A stretch of DNA of 64,000 nt, taken from the NCBI GenBank assembly GCA_019694875.1, contig JAIBBC010000002.1, forward strand, positions 558,001-622,000. Direction: 5' to 3'. Below are positions 16,770 to 25,868 of this stretch, in pieces. The stretch comes from Cyclobacteriaceae bacterium. Its GTDB lineage: Bacteria > Bacteroidota > Bacteroidia > Cytophagales > Cyclobacteriaceae. The translations under genes and the position numbers were made by a program. A model generated the notes under the pieces. It saw only the letters and a list, made by a program, of their open reading frames with translations. It had not been told where the DNA came from and made no database searches. Numbering within the stretch: the stretch's first letter is position 1; every line of letters begins with the position of its first letter.

Positions 16770-17377
16770 TGATAATGAAACCGGTTGACAAGTTTACCCT
16801 CGGCCTTGAGCTTCCTACGGATCCACGCTGGATTAACATTGCTGAGAAAAATATTGAAGACATTCTCGTTGATCATGCCTATTGCGAACAGAAAGCGGCT
16901 TCGTCATGCATCTCATTGATTATTCAATATCCTGAAAAGGAAAAGCTGGTGGAAATGCTGACACCCGTGGTTGCGGAAGAGTGGGCGCACTTCGAACGTG
17001 TGATCGAACAACTGAAAAAACGCGGCTATAAACTCGGCCACCAGCGCAAGGATGAGTATGCGGAAGAGCTTTATAAAGTGATCGTGAAGGGTGGAAGCCG
17101 TGAACAGCAGTTGGTTGAGCGGTTGCTGATGAATGCGCTGATCGAAGCGCGCAGCTGTGAGCGATTCAAAATCCTGTGGAAAAATATCGGTGACGAAGAG
17201 CTTTCAATTTTTTACTACGAACTGATGGTTTCCGAAGCTGGTCACTATAAAAATTTTCTTCAGCTAGCCCGCGAGTATATGCCCAACGACTATGTCACCA
17301 AACGCTGGAACGAGCTCCTCGAACAGGAAGCGGAAATCATGAAGCGTATGGAAGTGAGGGGTGACAGAATGCATTAA
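16766..17377 (+). CDS. miaE: tRNA-(ms2io6A37) hydroxylase (MiaE-like)
   Basis: 203 residues. A diiron hydroxylase that adds a hydroxyl to the isopentenyl group of ms2i6A37 in tRNA. Ligand-bearing helices are visible: ILVDHAYCEQKAASSC, VVAEEWAHFERVIEQL (ExxH), LLMNALIEARSCERFKIL and MVSEAGHYKNFLQLA (ExxH). The start ATG overlaps the porin stop (ATGA); a second ATG lies three codons later, so the exact N-terminus is uncertain by a few residues. The family call is strong. Confidence 0.9.
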   Translation: MMIMKPVDKFTLGLELPTDPRWINIAEKNIEDILVDHAYCEQKAASSCISLIIQYPEKEKLVEMLTPVVAEEWAHFERVIEQLKKRGYKLGHQRKDEYAEELYKVIVKGGSREQQLVERLLMNALIEARSCERFKILWKNIGDEELSIFYYELMVSEAGHYKNFLQLAREYMPNDYVTKRWNELLEQEAEIMKRMEVRGDRMH

Positions 17378-17472
17378 TCAATTACGAGGTTGGGTTTACG
17401 ATTGACGATTTGCCGATTGTATTTTTCAATTCGATTAGCAAAGAATTATTGCCAATCCTGAAGTTTTGAGTG

Positions 17473-17918
17473 TTACAAAAGGTATTTTCTGTCAAATTCT
17501 ACCTCCTGTTCTTTTAACAGGCTCAGATATTCTTCTCGAAAACTGACTTTTTGGTGATGTTCAATTTGATTGGCAACATATTGAATTAAAATCTTCTTTC
17601 GGTCTACAGAATACGTAAATGCTCCGTACCCATCTTGCCAGCCCTTGAAATTCCTGAACAGATTTTCTCTTTTATAAATTTTGTAGAAGCCAACTTAATA
17701 TCCTTAACCAGATCTGACAAAGCAATGGACGGATGAAGATGTGTTAGAATGTGGATATGATCTTCTACGCCATTGATTTGATACAGGTGACATTTATAGT
17801 TGGCGAGAATGCCTGAGATATATTTAAAAAGCTCATGTCGCGTATTGGCTGCTAGAGTTTGTTCGCGATTTTTAGTGCTGAATATTATTTGGTAAATTAT
17901 TTGGGTATAAGTGCTCAT
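17473..17918 (-). pseudogene. IS200/RAYT-like Y1 transposase, frameshifted
   Basis: From ATG 17918 the frame gives an IS200-type Y1 transposase: STKNREQTL, the HUH motif in NGVEDHIHILTHLHPSIALSDLVKDIK, then FIKEKI. There it leaves the family sequence and stops at 17604. In the next frame the normal C-terminus resumes at once (LFRNFKGWQDGYGAFTYSVDRKK..., IEHHQKVSFREEYLSLL) to the TAA at 17473, including the candidate catalytic Tyr in GYGAFTYS. One missing A in the run at 17663-17666 explains this. Repaired, the protein would be about 148 residues, normal for the family. Small hairpins of REP type lie immediately upstream (17927-18237). Confidence 0.8.
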
Positions 17919-17926
17919 GCGAAGTT

Positions 17927-18237
17927 GAACCGCTCCGCGGTTCGATGGGCTGATAATACTTCTTTTTTCAACGCAGACTTCGTCTGCGTTTATTAAAATT
18001 AATCCCTCCGGGATTGTTTACTACTGGTTTGCAAGTTTTTATAGATAAGGATTATAAGGAGTTCTATGGCCCCGTTTCTAACGCGGTCGGAAATCAGTGT
18101 TCAAACCTGATGCCTCGGGGTTATTGACACTTGCGAGGCAGTTTTGCATTTTGTAAGTGATATGTAAACACAACCCCGAAGGGGTTAAATATTAATAACA
18201 TGTATTGGGGAAGTATCGTCAACCCTGAAAGGGTTGA
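17927..18237. repeat. Cluster of five triloop mini-hairpins (REP-like)
   Basis: Five perfect inverted repeats, each with a three-base loop: 17927-17943 (arm GAACCGC, loop TCC), 17970-17990 (arm AACGCAGAC, loop TTC), 18001-18015 (arm AATCCC, loop TCC), 18172-18186 (arm AACCCC, loop GAA) and 18219-18237 (arm TCAACCCT, loop GAA). Read on the minus strand the first three loops are GGA, GAA, GGA, so all five are GNA triloops, in two opposite orientations. A looser pair TGCCTCG...CGAGGCA lies at 18111-18140. Apart from these, the 414-base gap 17919-18332 holds no gene that I can see. The position beside a RAYT-like gene suggests REP elements. Confidence 0.7.
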
Positions 18238-18332
18238 ATGACGAAGCTTGTGCTATGTTTCAAAATTACGATTGATGATTTTGAATCGGCTAATCCGAAA
18301 CTCGTAAATCGAAATTCGCACTTCGCATTAGA

Positions 18333-19589
18333 TCAGGTCTTTTGTTTCTTCTTTTTCGCTGCCGGGAATAGGATGTTGTTCAGGATCAGGCGATAGCCAG
18401 CGGAATTAGGATGTTGATTGAGATCGGTCGGTTCTTCACCCACCTGGTGCTGATAATCTTCGGGATCATGACCACCATAATACGTCCAGAAACCTTTGTT
18501 CAATACCCCGTGGATGTATTTGCTTTCGCGGATTTCTTTGTTTTCACCCATTACTAAAACGTCAGGTTTAATCAATGCGGTTTTAAATCCGGTTGTTTGT
18601 CCGAAGAAACCTTTGATCACTTTGGTGTGATTCTGCGTAAGCATAGTGGGGATGGGATCCCACTTGGCTGAGAATTCAAACAGCGTGAAGTAGTCATTGT
18701 CCTGCCTGAGGCCCCGTTCGCGCGGAGGATTGTCGATCGATGAAAATTCATATTCGTACGGATCGCGAACAAGTTTAAAGTCCGTAAACGCCAACGTTTT
18801 TTCAAAGTCGATTTTTTCCTGTGCGTCCGGGTCGGATCCATCGCCATCAAACATCCGCTCGCAGATGTCAACACCTTCCGCAGCAAGCGCGATGTCGAAA
18901 CTGTCGGTTGCCGAACACATCGCGAACATAAAACCACCGCCTGCTACAAACTCTTTAATTTTTTTTGCTACCGCCAGTTTTAGCAAAGAAACTTTGTGAA
19001 AGCCATGTTTCTGTGCAAGCTCTTCGGCTTCTTTTTGCTGTTCAATGTACCAGCCGATATTCGCAAACGAGCTGTAAAATTTTCCATATTGTCCGGTGAA
19101 GTCTTCATGGTGGAGGTGAAGCCAGTCGTATTTCGGAAGTTGTCCTGCGAGCACTTCGTCATCGAACACCATGTCGTACGGAATTTCTGCGTAAGTAAGA
19201 ACCAGTGTAACGGCATCGTCCCACGGTTGAGCACTTTTGGGTGTGTACACAGCAACGCGTGGACATTTCTCCAGCTTCATTACATCGTAGTTGTTTGCCG
19301 GACTTGCAATTTCATTCAGGATTTGATTGGCCTGTGCATCGGATATCACTTCGGAGGTAACTCCGCGCACTACGAGTTCGTTCTGGATGGCCGGGTGAAA
19401 CTTGATCATGAAGCTTCCGCCTCTGTAGTTCAGAAGCCAGTCGACTTCGGTTTCTGATTTCAACACCCAGTACGCAATGCCGTAGGCCTTCAGGTGATTG
19501 GCCTGCCGGTCATCCATCGGGATGAAAATATAGTTGGCCATGCCGGCCTTAAAAACAATCAGAAAGCAAAACAAAAGCAGTCCCCGCAT
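18333..19589 (-). CDS. Secreted protein of the family often labelled asparagine synthetase B
   Basis: 418 residues from the ATG at 19589; a GTG nine bases earlier is the alternative. The N-terminus (MRGLLLFCFLIVFKAGMA) is a signal peptide. The following IFIPMDDRQANHLKAYGIAYWVL is the hallmark of a conserved Bacteroidota protein that databases often name asparagine synthetase B. I see no ATP-pyrophosphatase motif or N-terminal Cys amidotransferase site, so that name looks wrong for this protein. A region such as FVAGGGFMFAMCSATDSFDIAL resembles a class I amidotransferase-like beta strand and nucleophile elbow. The role is unknown and the protein is probably periplasmic. Confidence 0.7.
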   Translation of the reverse strand: MRGLLLFCFLIVFKAGMANYIFIPMDDRQANHLKAYGIAYWVLKSETEVDWLLNYRGGSFMIKFHPAIQNELVVRGVTSEVISDAQANQILNEIASPANNYDVMKLEKCPRVAVYTPKSAQPWDDAVTLVLTYAEIPYDMVFDDEVLAGQLPKYDWLHLHHEDFTGQYGKFYSSFANIGWYIEQQKEAEELAQKHGFHKVSLLKLAVAKKIKEFVAGGGFMFAMCSATDSFDIALAAEGVDICERMFDGDGSDPDAQEKIDFEKTLAFTDFKLVRDPYEYEFSSIDNPPRERGLRQDNDYFTLFEFSAKWDPIPTMLTQNHTKVIKGFFGQTTGFKTALIKPDVLVMGENKEIRESKYIHGVLNKGFWTYYGGHDPEDYQHQVGEEPTDLNQHPNSAGYRLILNNILFPAAKKKKQKT

Positions 19590-19751
19590 CGTATTCACCC
19601 TGTTAATTCACTTAAATTTACCATTTGTGAGGCATTTCAAATCACCGTTGGTGGATTTACGGTCAAAACGGCAAAATAAATGCAGTTTTGCGTGTAACAT
19701 TATAGTCTGTTAATCAACGTATAACCGTATCCTTTTCGTTACAAAAATCAG

Positions 19752-20987
19752 ATGAATTTAGTCGAAAACATAAAAGAAGGACTTCGCTCGGTGCAGGCGA
19801 ACATGCTGCGGTCGGTGCTTACTGCTGTGATCGTGGCGATCGGCATCAGCGCGTTGGTGGGTATCTCTACCGCAATTGACGCGATCAACGCGTCTGTGAG
19901 TGCCAGCCTTTCTTCGCTGGGTGTGAACACATTCGACATATCCTCGAAGGTATACAGGGGTGGAAGTACGCAAGGCGTTACGCAGAAAGTTTATCCGCCT
20001 CTGAAACTCAATGAAGCGCAGCGTTTCGTTGAGCAGTATCGCGTACCATCCACGGTTTGTTTATCGTCTTACCTGTCGTGGGCCGCAGAAGTAAAGCATG
20101 CGTCATTGAAGACTAATCCGAACGTGAGCATCCTGGGCGCAAACGAAGAGTACATGCCCATCAAAGGCCTTGAGCTGCAGAAGGGCCGAGGCTTGTCGAG
20201 CATTGAGGTTCAGTACGGTTCCCACGTTGCCGTAATCGGACATAAAATCTATACCGCACTATACAAAGACAATGAAGACCCGATCAACTCCAAGATCAAC
20301 TATGGCGGCATGCAGTTAAAAGTTGTGGGTGTGATCATCGAGAAAGGTCAGATGGCCGAAAATAATTACGACAACATGGTTATCATCCCCATCAAGCTTG
20401 CCAACCAGATGGCGCAGGGCAGGGGCTTGCAATATGAATTGACCGTTGGCATTGAAGACCCGGCAAAAGTTGAATTCGCGATGGGTGAAGCCACCGGGTT
20501 AATGCGTTCGATCCGGGGCGATGAAGTCGGTCGTGAAGATTCTTTTACAATTGAACGCAGTGAAACAGCTGCCGAAACTCTGGCGGGTATTACGAACGCC
20601 CTTCGCATTGGAGGATTTGTGATTTCATTCGTTACGTTGCTCGGTGCATCCATTGCACTGATGAACATTATGCTGGTATCGGTAACGGAACGCACGCGCG
20701 AGGTAGGTGTGCGGAAGGCTCTGGGAGCCACTCCGCTTCGCATCCGGCAGCAATTTGTAATTGAGGCTATTGTGGTTTGTTTGTTGGGAGGGATAGTGGG
20801 TGTGCTGTTGGGCATCGGGTTCGGTAACCTTGTAGCGATGATCATGGAACTGAAGATTTTTGTGGTGCCTTGGTTCTGGATGTTTATTGGGTTAGCCGTG
20901 TGCGTCATGGTCGGGCTCCTTTCCGGATATTACCCGGCCAGCAAGGCATCGCGCCTCGACCCGATCGAATCACTTCGTTTCGAATAA
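19752..20987 (+). CDS. ABC transporter permease, MacB/FtsX type
   Basis: 411 residues. One N-terminal helix near 18-40 (LTAVIVAIGISALVGISTAI), a periplasmic MacB-type core domain to about 270, then three helices near 285-310, 335-360 and 370-395. The final ASRLDPIESLRFE is the usual end of MacB-type permeases. Such proteins work as mechanotransmitters with a MacB/LolD-type ATPase to drive lipoprotein release or efflux. No ATPase lies next to it, so its partner must be elsewhere (candidates at 25.2 and 35.2 kb). A good terminator follows. Confidence 0.88.
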   Translation: MNLVENIKEGLRSVQANMLRSVLTAVIVAIGISALVGISTAIDAINASVSASLSSLGVNTFDISSKVYRGGSTQGVTQKVYPPLKLNEAQRFVEQYRVPSTVCLSSYLSWAAEVKHASLKTNPNVSILGANEEYMPIKGLELQKGRGLSSIEVQYGSHVAVIGHKIYTALYKDNEDPINSKINYGGMQLKVVGVIIEKGQMAENNYDNMVIIPIKLANQMAQGRGLQYELTVGIEDPAKVEFAMGEATGLMRSIRGDEVGREDSFTIERSETAAETLAGITNALRIGGFVISFVTLLGASIALMNIMLVSVTERTREVGVRKALGATPLRIRQQFVIEAIVVCLLGGIVGVLLGIGFGNLVAMIMELKIFVVPWFWMFIGLAVCVMVGLLSGYYPASKASRLDPIESLRFE

Positions 20988-21010
20988 AGAATCGCAACTG
21001 AATAATTAAA

Positions 21011-21038
21011 AAAAAACTCTCCTCACGGGGAGTTTTTT
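21011..21038 (+). terminator. Rho-independent terminator after the ABC permease
   Basis: The arm AAAAAACTCTCC pairs with GGGGAGTTTTTT across a TCAC loop, with one G-T pair, and the 3' arm ends in a T-run. It lies 24 bases after the permease stop. Confidence 0.85.
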
Positions 21039-21102
21039 GTTTTGGAGGATTCGATAATTTTAGGCTGCAAAATTGCGTTCAATCGCTGCGGACAAACCAC
21101 AC

Positions 21103-21999
21103 ATGAGAATTACCCGACTTTTATTATTTCTCTTTGCAGCTCTCACAGCGGCCAGCGCTTCATTTGCACAAAAAAGGGATGAAAATTCCTATTTAAAGAT
21201 TGCTAACGTACGGTATGCAACACATACCCATTCCGATCCTTCGCTAAACATGCTGAATGTTTATATGCCCAAAAAGGGGAGTAATTCCCCCATGGTGGTT
21301 TGGGTACACGGAGGCTCGCTTGCGTATGGCGATAAAGATAATGTGCTGCATAAAGCGGAGTATTTCACTGCGCGTGGATATGTTTTTGTGTCGATCAATT
21401 ACCGTGTGTCTCCCGCTGTAAAGCACCCGGCAAATGCACAGGACGTTGCGGATGCGCTGGTGTGGCTTCATGAAAATGCCAGGCATTACAGCAGCGATCC
21501 TGAAAATATTTTTTTGATCGGACATTCGAACGGGGCCGACCTGGCCGCGCTGGTGACACTCGATGATAAATACTTTTTGAAAGCAGGGGGTAGTTCAGCT
21601 ATTCTTGACGGTGTTGTTTTATTGGATGGTACCGGGTATGATCTTTCGCTGTTAATGAAAAGTGCCGGCAATAAAATGAAAGAGTGGTATACCGAGTCGT
21701 ACGGAAAAACAAAAAAAGAGTGGGATCAGGCTTCGGTCATCAACTTTGTGAAAGCTGACAGCGGTGCACCTCCGTTTATGATCGCTTACGCGGATGATCA
21801 GGAGCCATCGCAAAAGCAGGCCATCACACTTTCCAAGAAGCTGTCGGAAGCCGGTATAAAGAATACAGTCTTTCATTACGAAAAGAAGACCAGTAATTCC
21901 ATCAATAAAGAGCTGGGTCGTGAAAACGACAAGCCTACGGAAGACGTCTACCGCTTTCTCCAGGAGATCCACTACATCGCGGTCAACCCGATTAAGTAA
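21103..21999 (+). CDS. Secreted alpha/beta hydrolase (esterase/lipase-like)
   Basis: 298 residues from the ATG at 21103. A TTG 30 bases upstream is in frame, but the signal peptide MRITRLLLFLFAALTAASASFAQ starts here. Hydrolase features: the oxyanion-type VVWVHGGSLAYG near 74-85, the nucleophile elbow LIGHSNGADLAAL near 138-150, and a likely acid in MIAYADDQEPS. The catalytic His cannot be placed with confidence. It resembles the BD-FAE/carboxylesterase group. The substrate is unknown. It stands alone between two ABC permease genes. Confidence 0.8.
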   Translation: MRITRLLLFLFAALTAASASFAQKRDENSYLKIANVRYATHTHSDPSLNMLNVYMPKKGSNSPMVVWVHGGSLAYGDKDNVLHKAEYFTARGYVFVSINYRVSPAVKHPANAQDVADALVWLHENARHYSSDPENIFLIGHSNGADLAALVTLDDKYFLKAGGSSAILDGVVLLDGTGYDLSLLMKSAGNKMKEWYTESYGKTKKEWDQASVINFVKADSGAPPFMIAYADDQEPSQKQAITLSKKLSEAGIKNTVFHYEKKTSNSINKELGRENDKPTEDVYRFLQEIHYIAVNPIK

Positions 22000-22105
22000 G
22001 TCATTTCGGGCCAGAATCTTACCGTTCGGAGCATTTTCCAGACGACTCATACGGTTTTTGTAACCTGGCATGCAGGATTCAGTACACGTATAAAACCTCC
22101 CGCCT

Positions 22106-24487
22106 ATGTTTAAGAATCTGCTGGTTATTTCATTCCGACTTATCAGCCGTTACAGGACCTACTCGCTGATCAATTTTTTTGGTCTTGCCCTCGGACTGTT
22201 TGCCTTCACCCTGATCTATCTCTACGTGACGTACGAATTAAGCTACGACCGGCACAATAAAAACTACAATAACATTTTCAGAGTTTACAAGGAATCAGAG
22301 CAGGAGTACATGGGCTCTAACAAGTTTGCTGTTACGCAGGCACCCCTGGCGGAATTAATGCGTCAGCAAATTCCGGAAATTGAGCGTACGAGCCGATTGC
22401 TAAACATTAACAACATCTTGATTACGGCAGGCAACGAGTCTTTTCTTGAAACTCAGTCTGCCGCAGTTGATCCTGGTATGTTTGATATTTTCACCTTTGA
22501 GGTTATTGCAGGATACAGGAACCAACTTTTGACAAATCCAGCGAGCGTTGTATTGGGTGAAACGCAGGCCATCAAATATTTCGGAAGTGCTGCAAATGCG
22601 GTTGGCAAAAACCTGCGTGCCGAAACGTTCATGAATTTGGGTGAGTTTGTTGTTGAAGCCGTCATAAAAGATATGCCTCCAAATTCTCATGTCAGGATGG
22701 GAATTATTTTTCAATTCGAAGCGATAGTGAAAGCCACTCAACCCGGTGATATTTTGAGTTGGGATAACAGTAATTATTATAACTACGTCTTATTTAAACC
22801 CGGTGCTGACATTTCAGCCGCGGAACACAAGCTTGCTCAGGCTGTTAAACCACATTTCAATAACAACGATCAACCTCCGGCCTACCGGTTCCAGTCTCTG
22901 CACGATGTTTATCTGGGGCCACGAATTAACTTTGAAATAGCGCAGACCGGCAGCATGAACCGGATTTATATTTTTTCATGCATTGCTGCTCTTATTCTGC
23001 TGATTGCCAGCATTAACTACACGAATATGGCAACGGCACATGCTTCAAAACGTGCCAAGGAAATCGGTTTACGAAAAGTTACCGGAGCAAGAAGAAGCGA
23101 ATTGATTTTTCAATTCTTGGGCGAGGCCTTATTCCTGACTATTCTGGCCATGATTATTGCCTGCATTTCTGTCAAACTGGCGCTACCATACTTCAATAAT
23201 TTCCTGGAGAAACAGATTTCATTCAGCCTGTTTACACAACCGATATTGTTTGCTGTTCTGCTGACGGTAACATCGCTGGTCGGAATTACCGCGGGTGTTT
23301 ACCCGGCTCTTGTTCTTTCGTCACTCAATCCGTCCAAAACTGTTAAAGGAAGTTACGCCAATGGACGCAGCAATTATTTGCGTGATGGATTGGTGATTGT
23401 CCAATTTGTAATCTCAGGCGCACTCATTTTCGCAACTCTTGTACTTTGGATGCAAATGAAATTTATTGGCGAAAAAGATCTGGGGTTCAACCGCGAGCAA
23501 ATTATAATCATTCAACTCCGTGACCAACAATTAAAGAACGGCACGGAAGTTATCAAAAGCAGGCTGCTGGAGAACAGCGACATCCTGAATGTGTCCGCTT
23601 CGTCCAGTGCGCCCAGTCAAATTAACAGCAGTCAGGGAAGAACCTGGCCTGCAAAGGGCGAGCAGAAAGATCTGCAGGTTTTTTATTGTAAGATCGATAC
23701 ATCGTTTCTTAACCTATACGAAATCAACCTGGTTGCCGGTCAGAATTTTTCGTCCTCAAGTCACTACAATGATGTGATTATAAACCAACGGCTGGTAAAG
23801 GAATTGGGCTATACGGATGAGGAAATCATCGGGACATTATTTGCGCACGGTGACTCAAGCCGTGTGACAGGAGTGGTGAAGGATTTTCACTTTCAGGATT
23901 TCAAGCAAATTATTCAGCCGCTTCGGTTGAGAAAAGTTACATCCGGGCCGTTGAGCTACTTATCGGTGAAAGTGAATGAGGCAAATATGCAAAACACACT
24001 CACGTTTATCGAGAAAACGCTTCGGTCTGTTTCAGACAAATACCCGTTTGAGTACAGCTTCTATGATGATTTGTTTCAGCGCGCGTATACAACCGAAATA
24101 AAAATCGGCAAGATGATGACTTGGTTTTCGGTGATGGCCATTGCAATTGCTTCGCTCGGTCTTTACGGCTTGATTCTGTTTGTTGTCAACCAGCGGATGA
24201 AGGAAATCGGGGTTCGAAAAGTACATGGGGCATCAGCCTTTTCGATTGCAAGATTGCTGTCGGCCCGTTTTTGCGTGCTTGTTCTGGCCGGGTATGTGCT
24301 GGCCTGCGGAATTGGTTTTTTTACAATGAAACGATGGCTTGACGAATTTGCCTACCGCATTCCGTTAAGTGGAGGATTGTTTGCGATAACCTTGCTGGTT
24401 ATGTTCACGATAACAGGATGTACGTTGTTTTTCCGGATCAGGCAGGCAACACGATTGAATCCGATAATTGTGCTCAAGCACGAATAA
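22106..24487 (+). CDS. ABC transporter permease, two-FtsX-domain Bacteroidota type
   Basis: 793 residues. An N-terminal helix (INFFGLALGLFAFTLIYLYV), a large periplasmic MacB_PCD region, three helices near 290-410 with the hallmark RAKEIGLRKVTGARRSELIFQF, then a second helix near 430, another periplasmic domain and a final trio of helices with QRMKEIGVRKVHGASAFSIARLL. This duplicated layout is very common in Bacteroidota, where such genes occur singly or in arrays and are often tied to sigma54 or two-component control. Substrate unknown. No ATPase is adjacent. Confidence 0.88.
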   Translation: MFKNLLVISFRLISRYRTYSLINFFGLALGLFAFTLIYLYVTYELSYDRHNKNYNNIFRVYKESEQEYMGSNKFAVTQAPLAELMRQQIPEIERTSRLLNINNILITAGNESFLETQSAAVDPGMFDIFTFEVIAGYRNQLLTNPASVVLGETQAIKYFGSAANAVGKNLRAETFMNLGEFVVEAVIKDMPPNSHVRMGIIFQFEAIVKATQPGDILSWDNSNYYNYVLFKPGADISAAEHKLAQAVKPHFNNNDQPPAYRFQSLHDVYLGPRINFEIAQTGSMNRIYIFSCIAALILLIASINYTNMATAHASKRAKEIGLRKVTGARRSELIFQFLGEALFLTILAMIIACISVKLALPYFNNFLEKQISFSLFTQPILFAVLLTVTSLVGITAGVYPALVLSSLNPSKTVKGSYANGRSNYLRDGLVIVQFVISGALIFATLVLWMQMKFIGEKDLGFNREQIIIIQLRDQQLKNGTEVIKSRLLENSDILNVSASSSAPSQINSSQGRTWPAKGEQKDLQVFYCKIDTSFLNLYEINLVAGQNFSSSSHYNDVIINQRLVKELGYTDEEIIGTLFAHGDSSRVTGVVKDFHFQDFKQIIQPLRLRKVTSGPLSYLSVKVNEANMQNTLTFIEKTLRSVSDKYPFEYSFYDDLFQRAYTTEIKIGKMMTWFSVMAIAIASLGLYGLILFVVNQRMKEIGVRKVHGASAFSIARLLSARFCVLVLAGYVLACGIGFFTMKRWLDEFAYRIPLSGGLFAITLLVMFTITGCTLFFRIRQATRLNPIIVLKHE

Positions 24488-24488
24488 C

Positions 24489-25094
24489 TTACAACAACGG
24501 CATCAGCACTTTGGTAACATTCTTTGCCACAATCTTGTGGCCCTCGATGTTCGGGTGAATGCCGTCTGCCTGGTTTAGTTTTTCATCACCGGCAACTCCG
24601 TCCAGTAAAAACGGCATGAGTGTGGCTTTGTTCTTTTTGGCAATTTCGGGGAACACAGCATTAAACTGTGTCGCGTATGTGCTGCCCATGTTCGGGGGAA
24701 CCATCATGCCAACCACCACAACTTTCACGGAGGGATTTTTTGCTTTCACTTTATCGATAATGGCCTGAAGATTTTTCTTCGTCTGGTCTACCGGCAATCC
24801 GCGCAAGCCGTCATTCGCGCCAAGTTCGAGTACAAACACATCGATCGGTTGCCGAAGCACCCAGTCGATACGCGACAACCCGCCCGCGGACGTTTCTCCG
24901 CTTAAACCGGCATTAACAATTTTCACGTTTTTACCGTTCTTAGTTAGTTGCTCGCCCGTTAAAGTCGGGAATGCTTCTTCTGGCGAAAGTCCGTATCCGG
25001 CCGTAAGACTATCGCCAAAAAATAGGATTACTTTTGGCTTGGTTTGAATGAATAAGGCGATAACAATAAATAGTGCGTATTTCCCGACTACCAT
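24489..25094 (-). CDS. tesA: SGNH-fold esterase / TesA-like lysophospholipase
   Basis: 201 residues. The N-terminus (YALFIVIALFIQT) is a short signal or anchor. SGNH blocks are present in order: GDSLTAGYGLSPEEAFP near 27-43 (Ser), NAGLSGETSAGGL near 61-73 (Gly), ELGANDGLRGLP near 92-103 (Asn), and QADGIHPNIEGH near 176-187 (Asp and His). The family includes TesA of E. coli, an acyl-CoA thioesterase and lysophospholipase of the periplasm. The divergent genes are an ABC ATPase and a permease like ybbA/ybbP, which is also the tesA neighbourhood in E. coli. Confidence 0.88.
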   Translation of the reverse strand: MVVGKYALFIVIALFIQTKPKVILFFGDSLTAGYGLSPEEAFPTLTGEQLTKNGKNVKIVNAGLSGETSAGGLSRIDWVLRQPIDVFVLELGANDGLRGLPVDQTKKNLQAIIDKVKAKNPSVKVVVVGMMVPPNMGSTYATQFNAVFPEIAKKNKATLMPFLLDGVAGDEKLNQADGIHPNIEGHKIVAKNVTKVLMPLL

Positions 25095-25175
25095 ATCAAA
25101 ATGTTAACGTCATGTTAAATGACAGATTAATTACAGCAATAACGATATAATTCCGAAATAGATTTAGCAAAAACC

Positions 25176-25868
25176 ATGTCACAAACTGTTCTCCAGGCCG
25201 AAGGTCTTACAAAAACATACCGATCCGGCACTAATTCTCTCACGGTACTCGATTCGGTAAGTTTTTCGGTGGCGCAGGGTGAAGCGCTTTCCATCATCGG
25301 CCCGTCTGGCAGCGGTAAAACAACCTTGCTCGGCCTGTGTGCAGGGTTAGACGTACCCAGCAGCGGAATTATTTCATTGATGGGCTTCAAGCTCAATGCC
25401 ATGAGTGAAGACGACCGCGCGCACATCCGGAACCAGTACGTGGGTTTTGTGTTTCAGAATTTCCAGTTGCTGCAAACCCTCACTGCGCTGGAAAACGTAA
25501 TGGTGCCGCTGGAACTGCGGGGGGAGAAAAATGTTTCTACGAAAGCGAAAGACTTGCTCGAACGTGTTGGCCTTGCCGAGCGCATGCATCATTACCCCAC
25601 ACAATTGTCGGGTGGCGAGCAACAACGCGTAGCCATGGCGCGTGCATTTATTACCGACCCGAAAATACTTTTTGCGGATGAGCCCACCGGTAATTTGGAC
25701 GAAGAGAATTCGAATCACGTTACGGATCTGTTGTTCTCGCTTAACAAACAACAACGCACCACGCTGATCCTGGTAACACACAATCTTGAATTGGCACAAA
25801 AAACCGAACGCATTTTGCGCATGCGCGGAGGCAAACTGGTCGATCAGCAATCCACAGCCGCGGTATGA
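25176..25868 (+). CDS. ABC transporter ATP-binding protein (YbbA/LolD-like)
   Basis: 230 residues. Walker [10 protein letters not shown] near 43-51, Q-loop VFQNFQLL near 89-96, signature [15 protein letters not shown] near 142-156, Walker [12 protein letters not shown] near 161-171 and the H-loop VTHN near 199. This is the MacB/LolD/YbbA class of ATPase, which powers type VII ABC mechanotransmission. The stop overlaps the start of the next gene, a YbbP-like permease, so the two form one complex. Confidence 0.92.
   Translation: MSQTVLQAEGLTKTYRSGTNSLTVLDSVSFSVAQGEALSIIGPSGSGKTTLLGLCAGLDVPSSGIISLMGFKLNAMSEDDRAHIRNQYVGFVFQNFQLLQTLTALENVMVPLELRGEKNVSTKAKDLLERVGLAERMHHYPTQLSGGEQQRVAMARAFITDPKILFADEPTGNLDEENSNHVTDLLFSLNKQQRTTLILVTHNLELAQKTERILRMRGGKLVDQQSTAAV

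Noticed and set aside
21652-22071. 139-codon minus-strand frame over the hydrolase 3' end
   Set aside because: Shadow of the alpha/beta hydrolase gene. The product lacks any recognisable domain and the plus strand has a clear gene.
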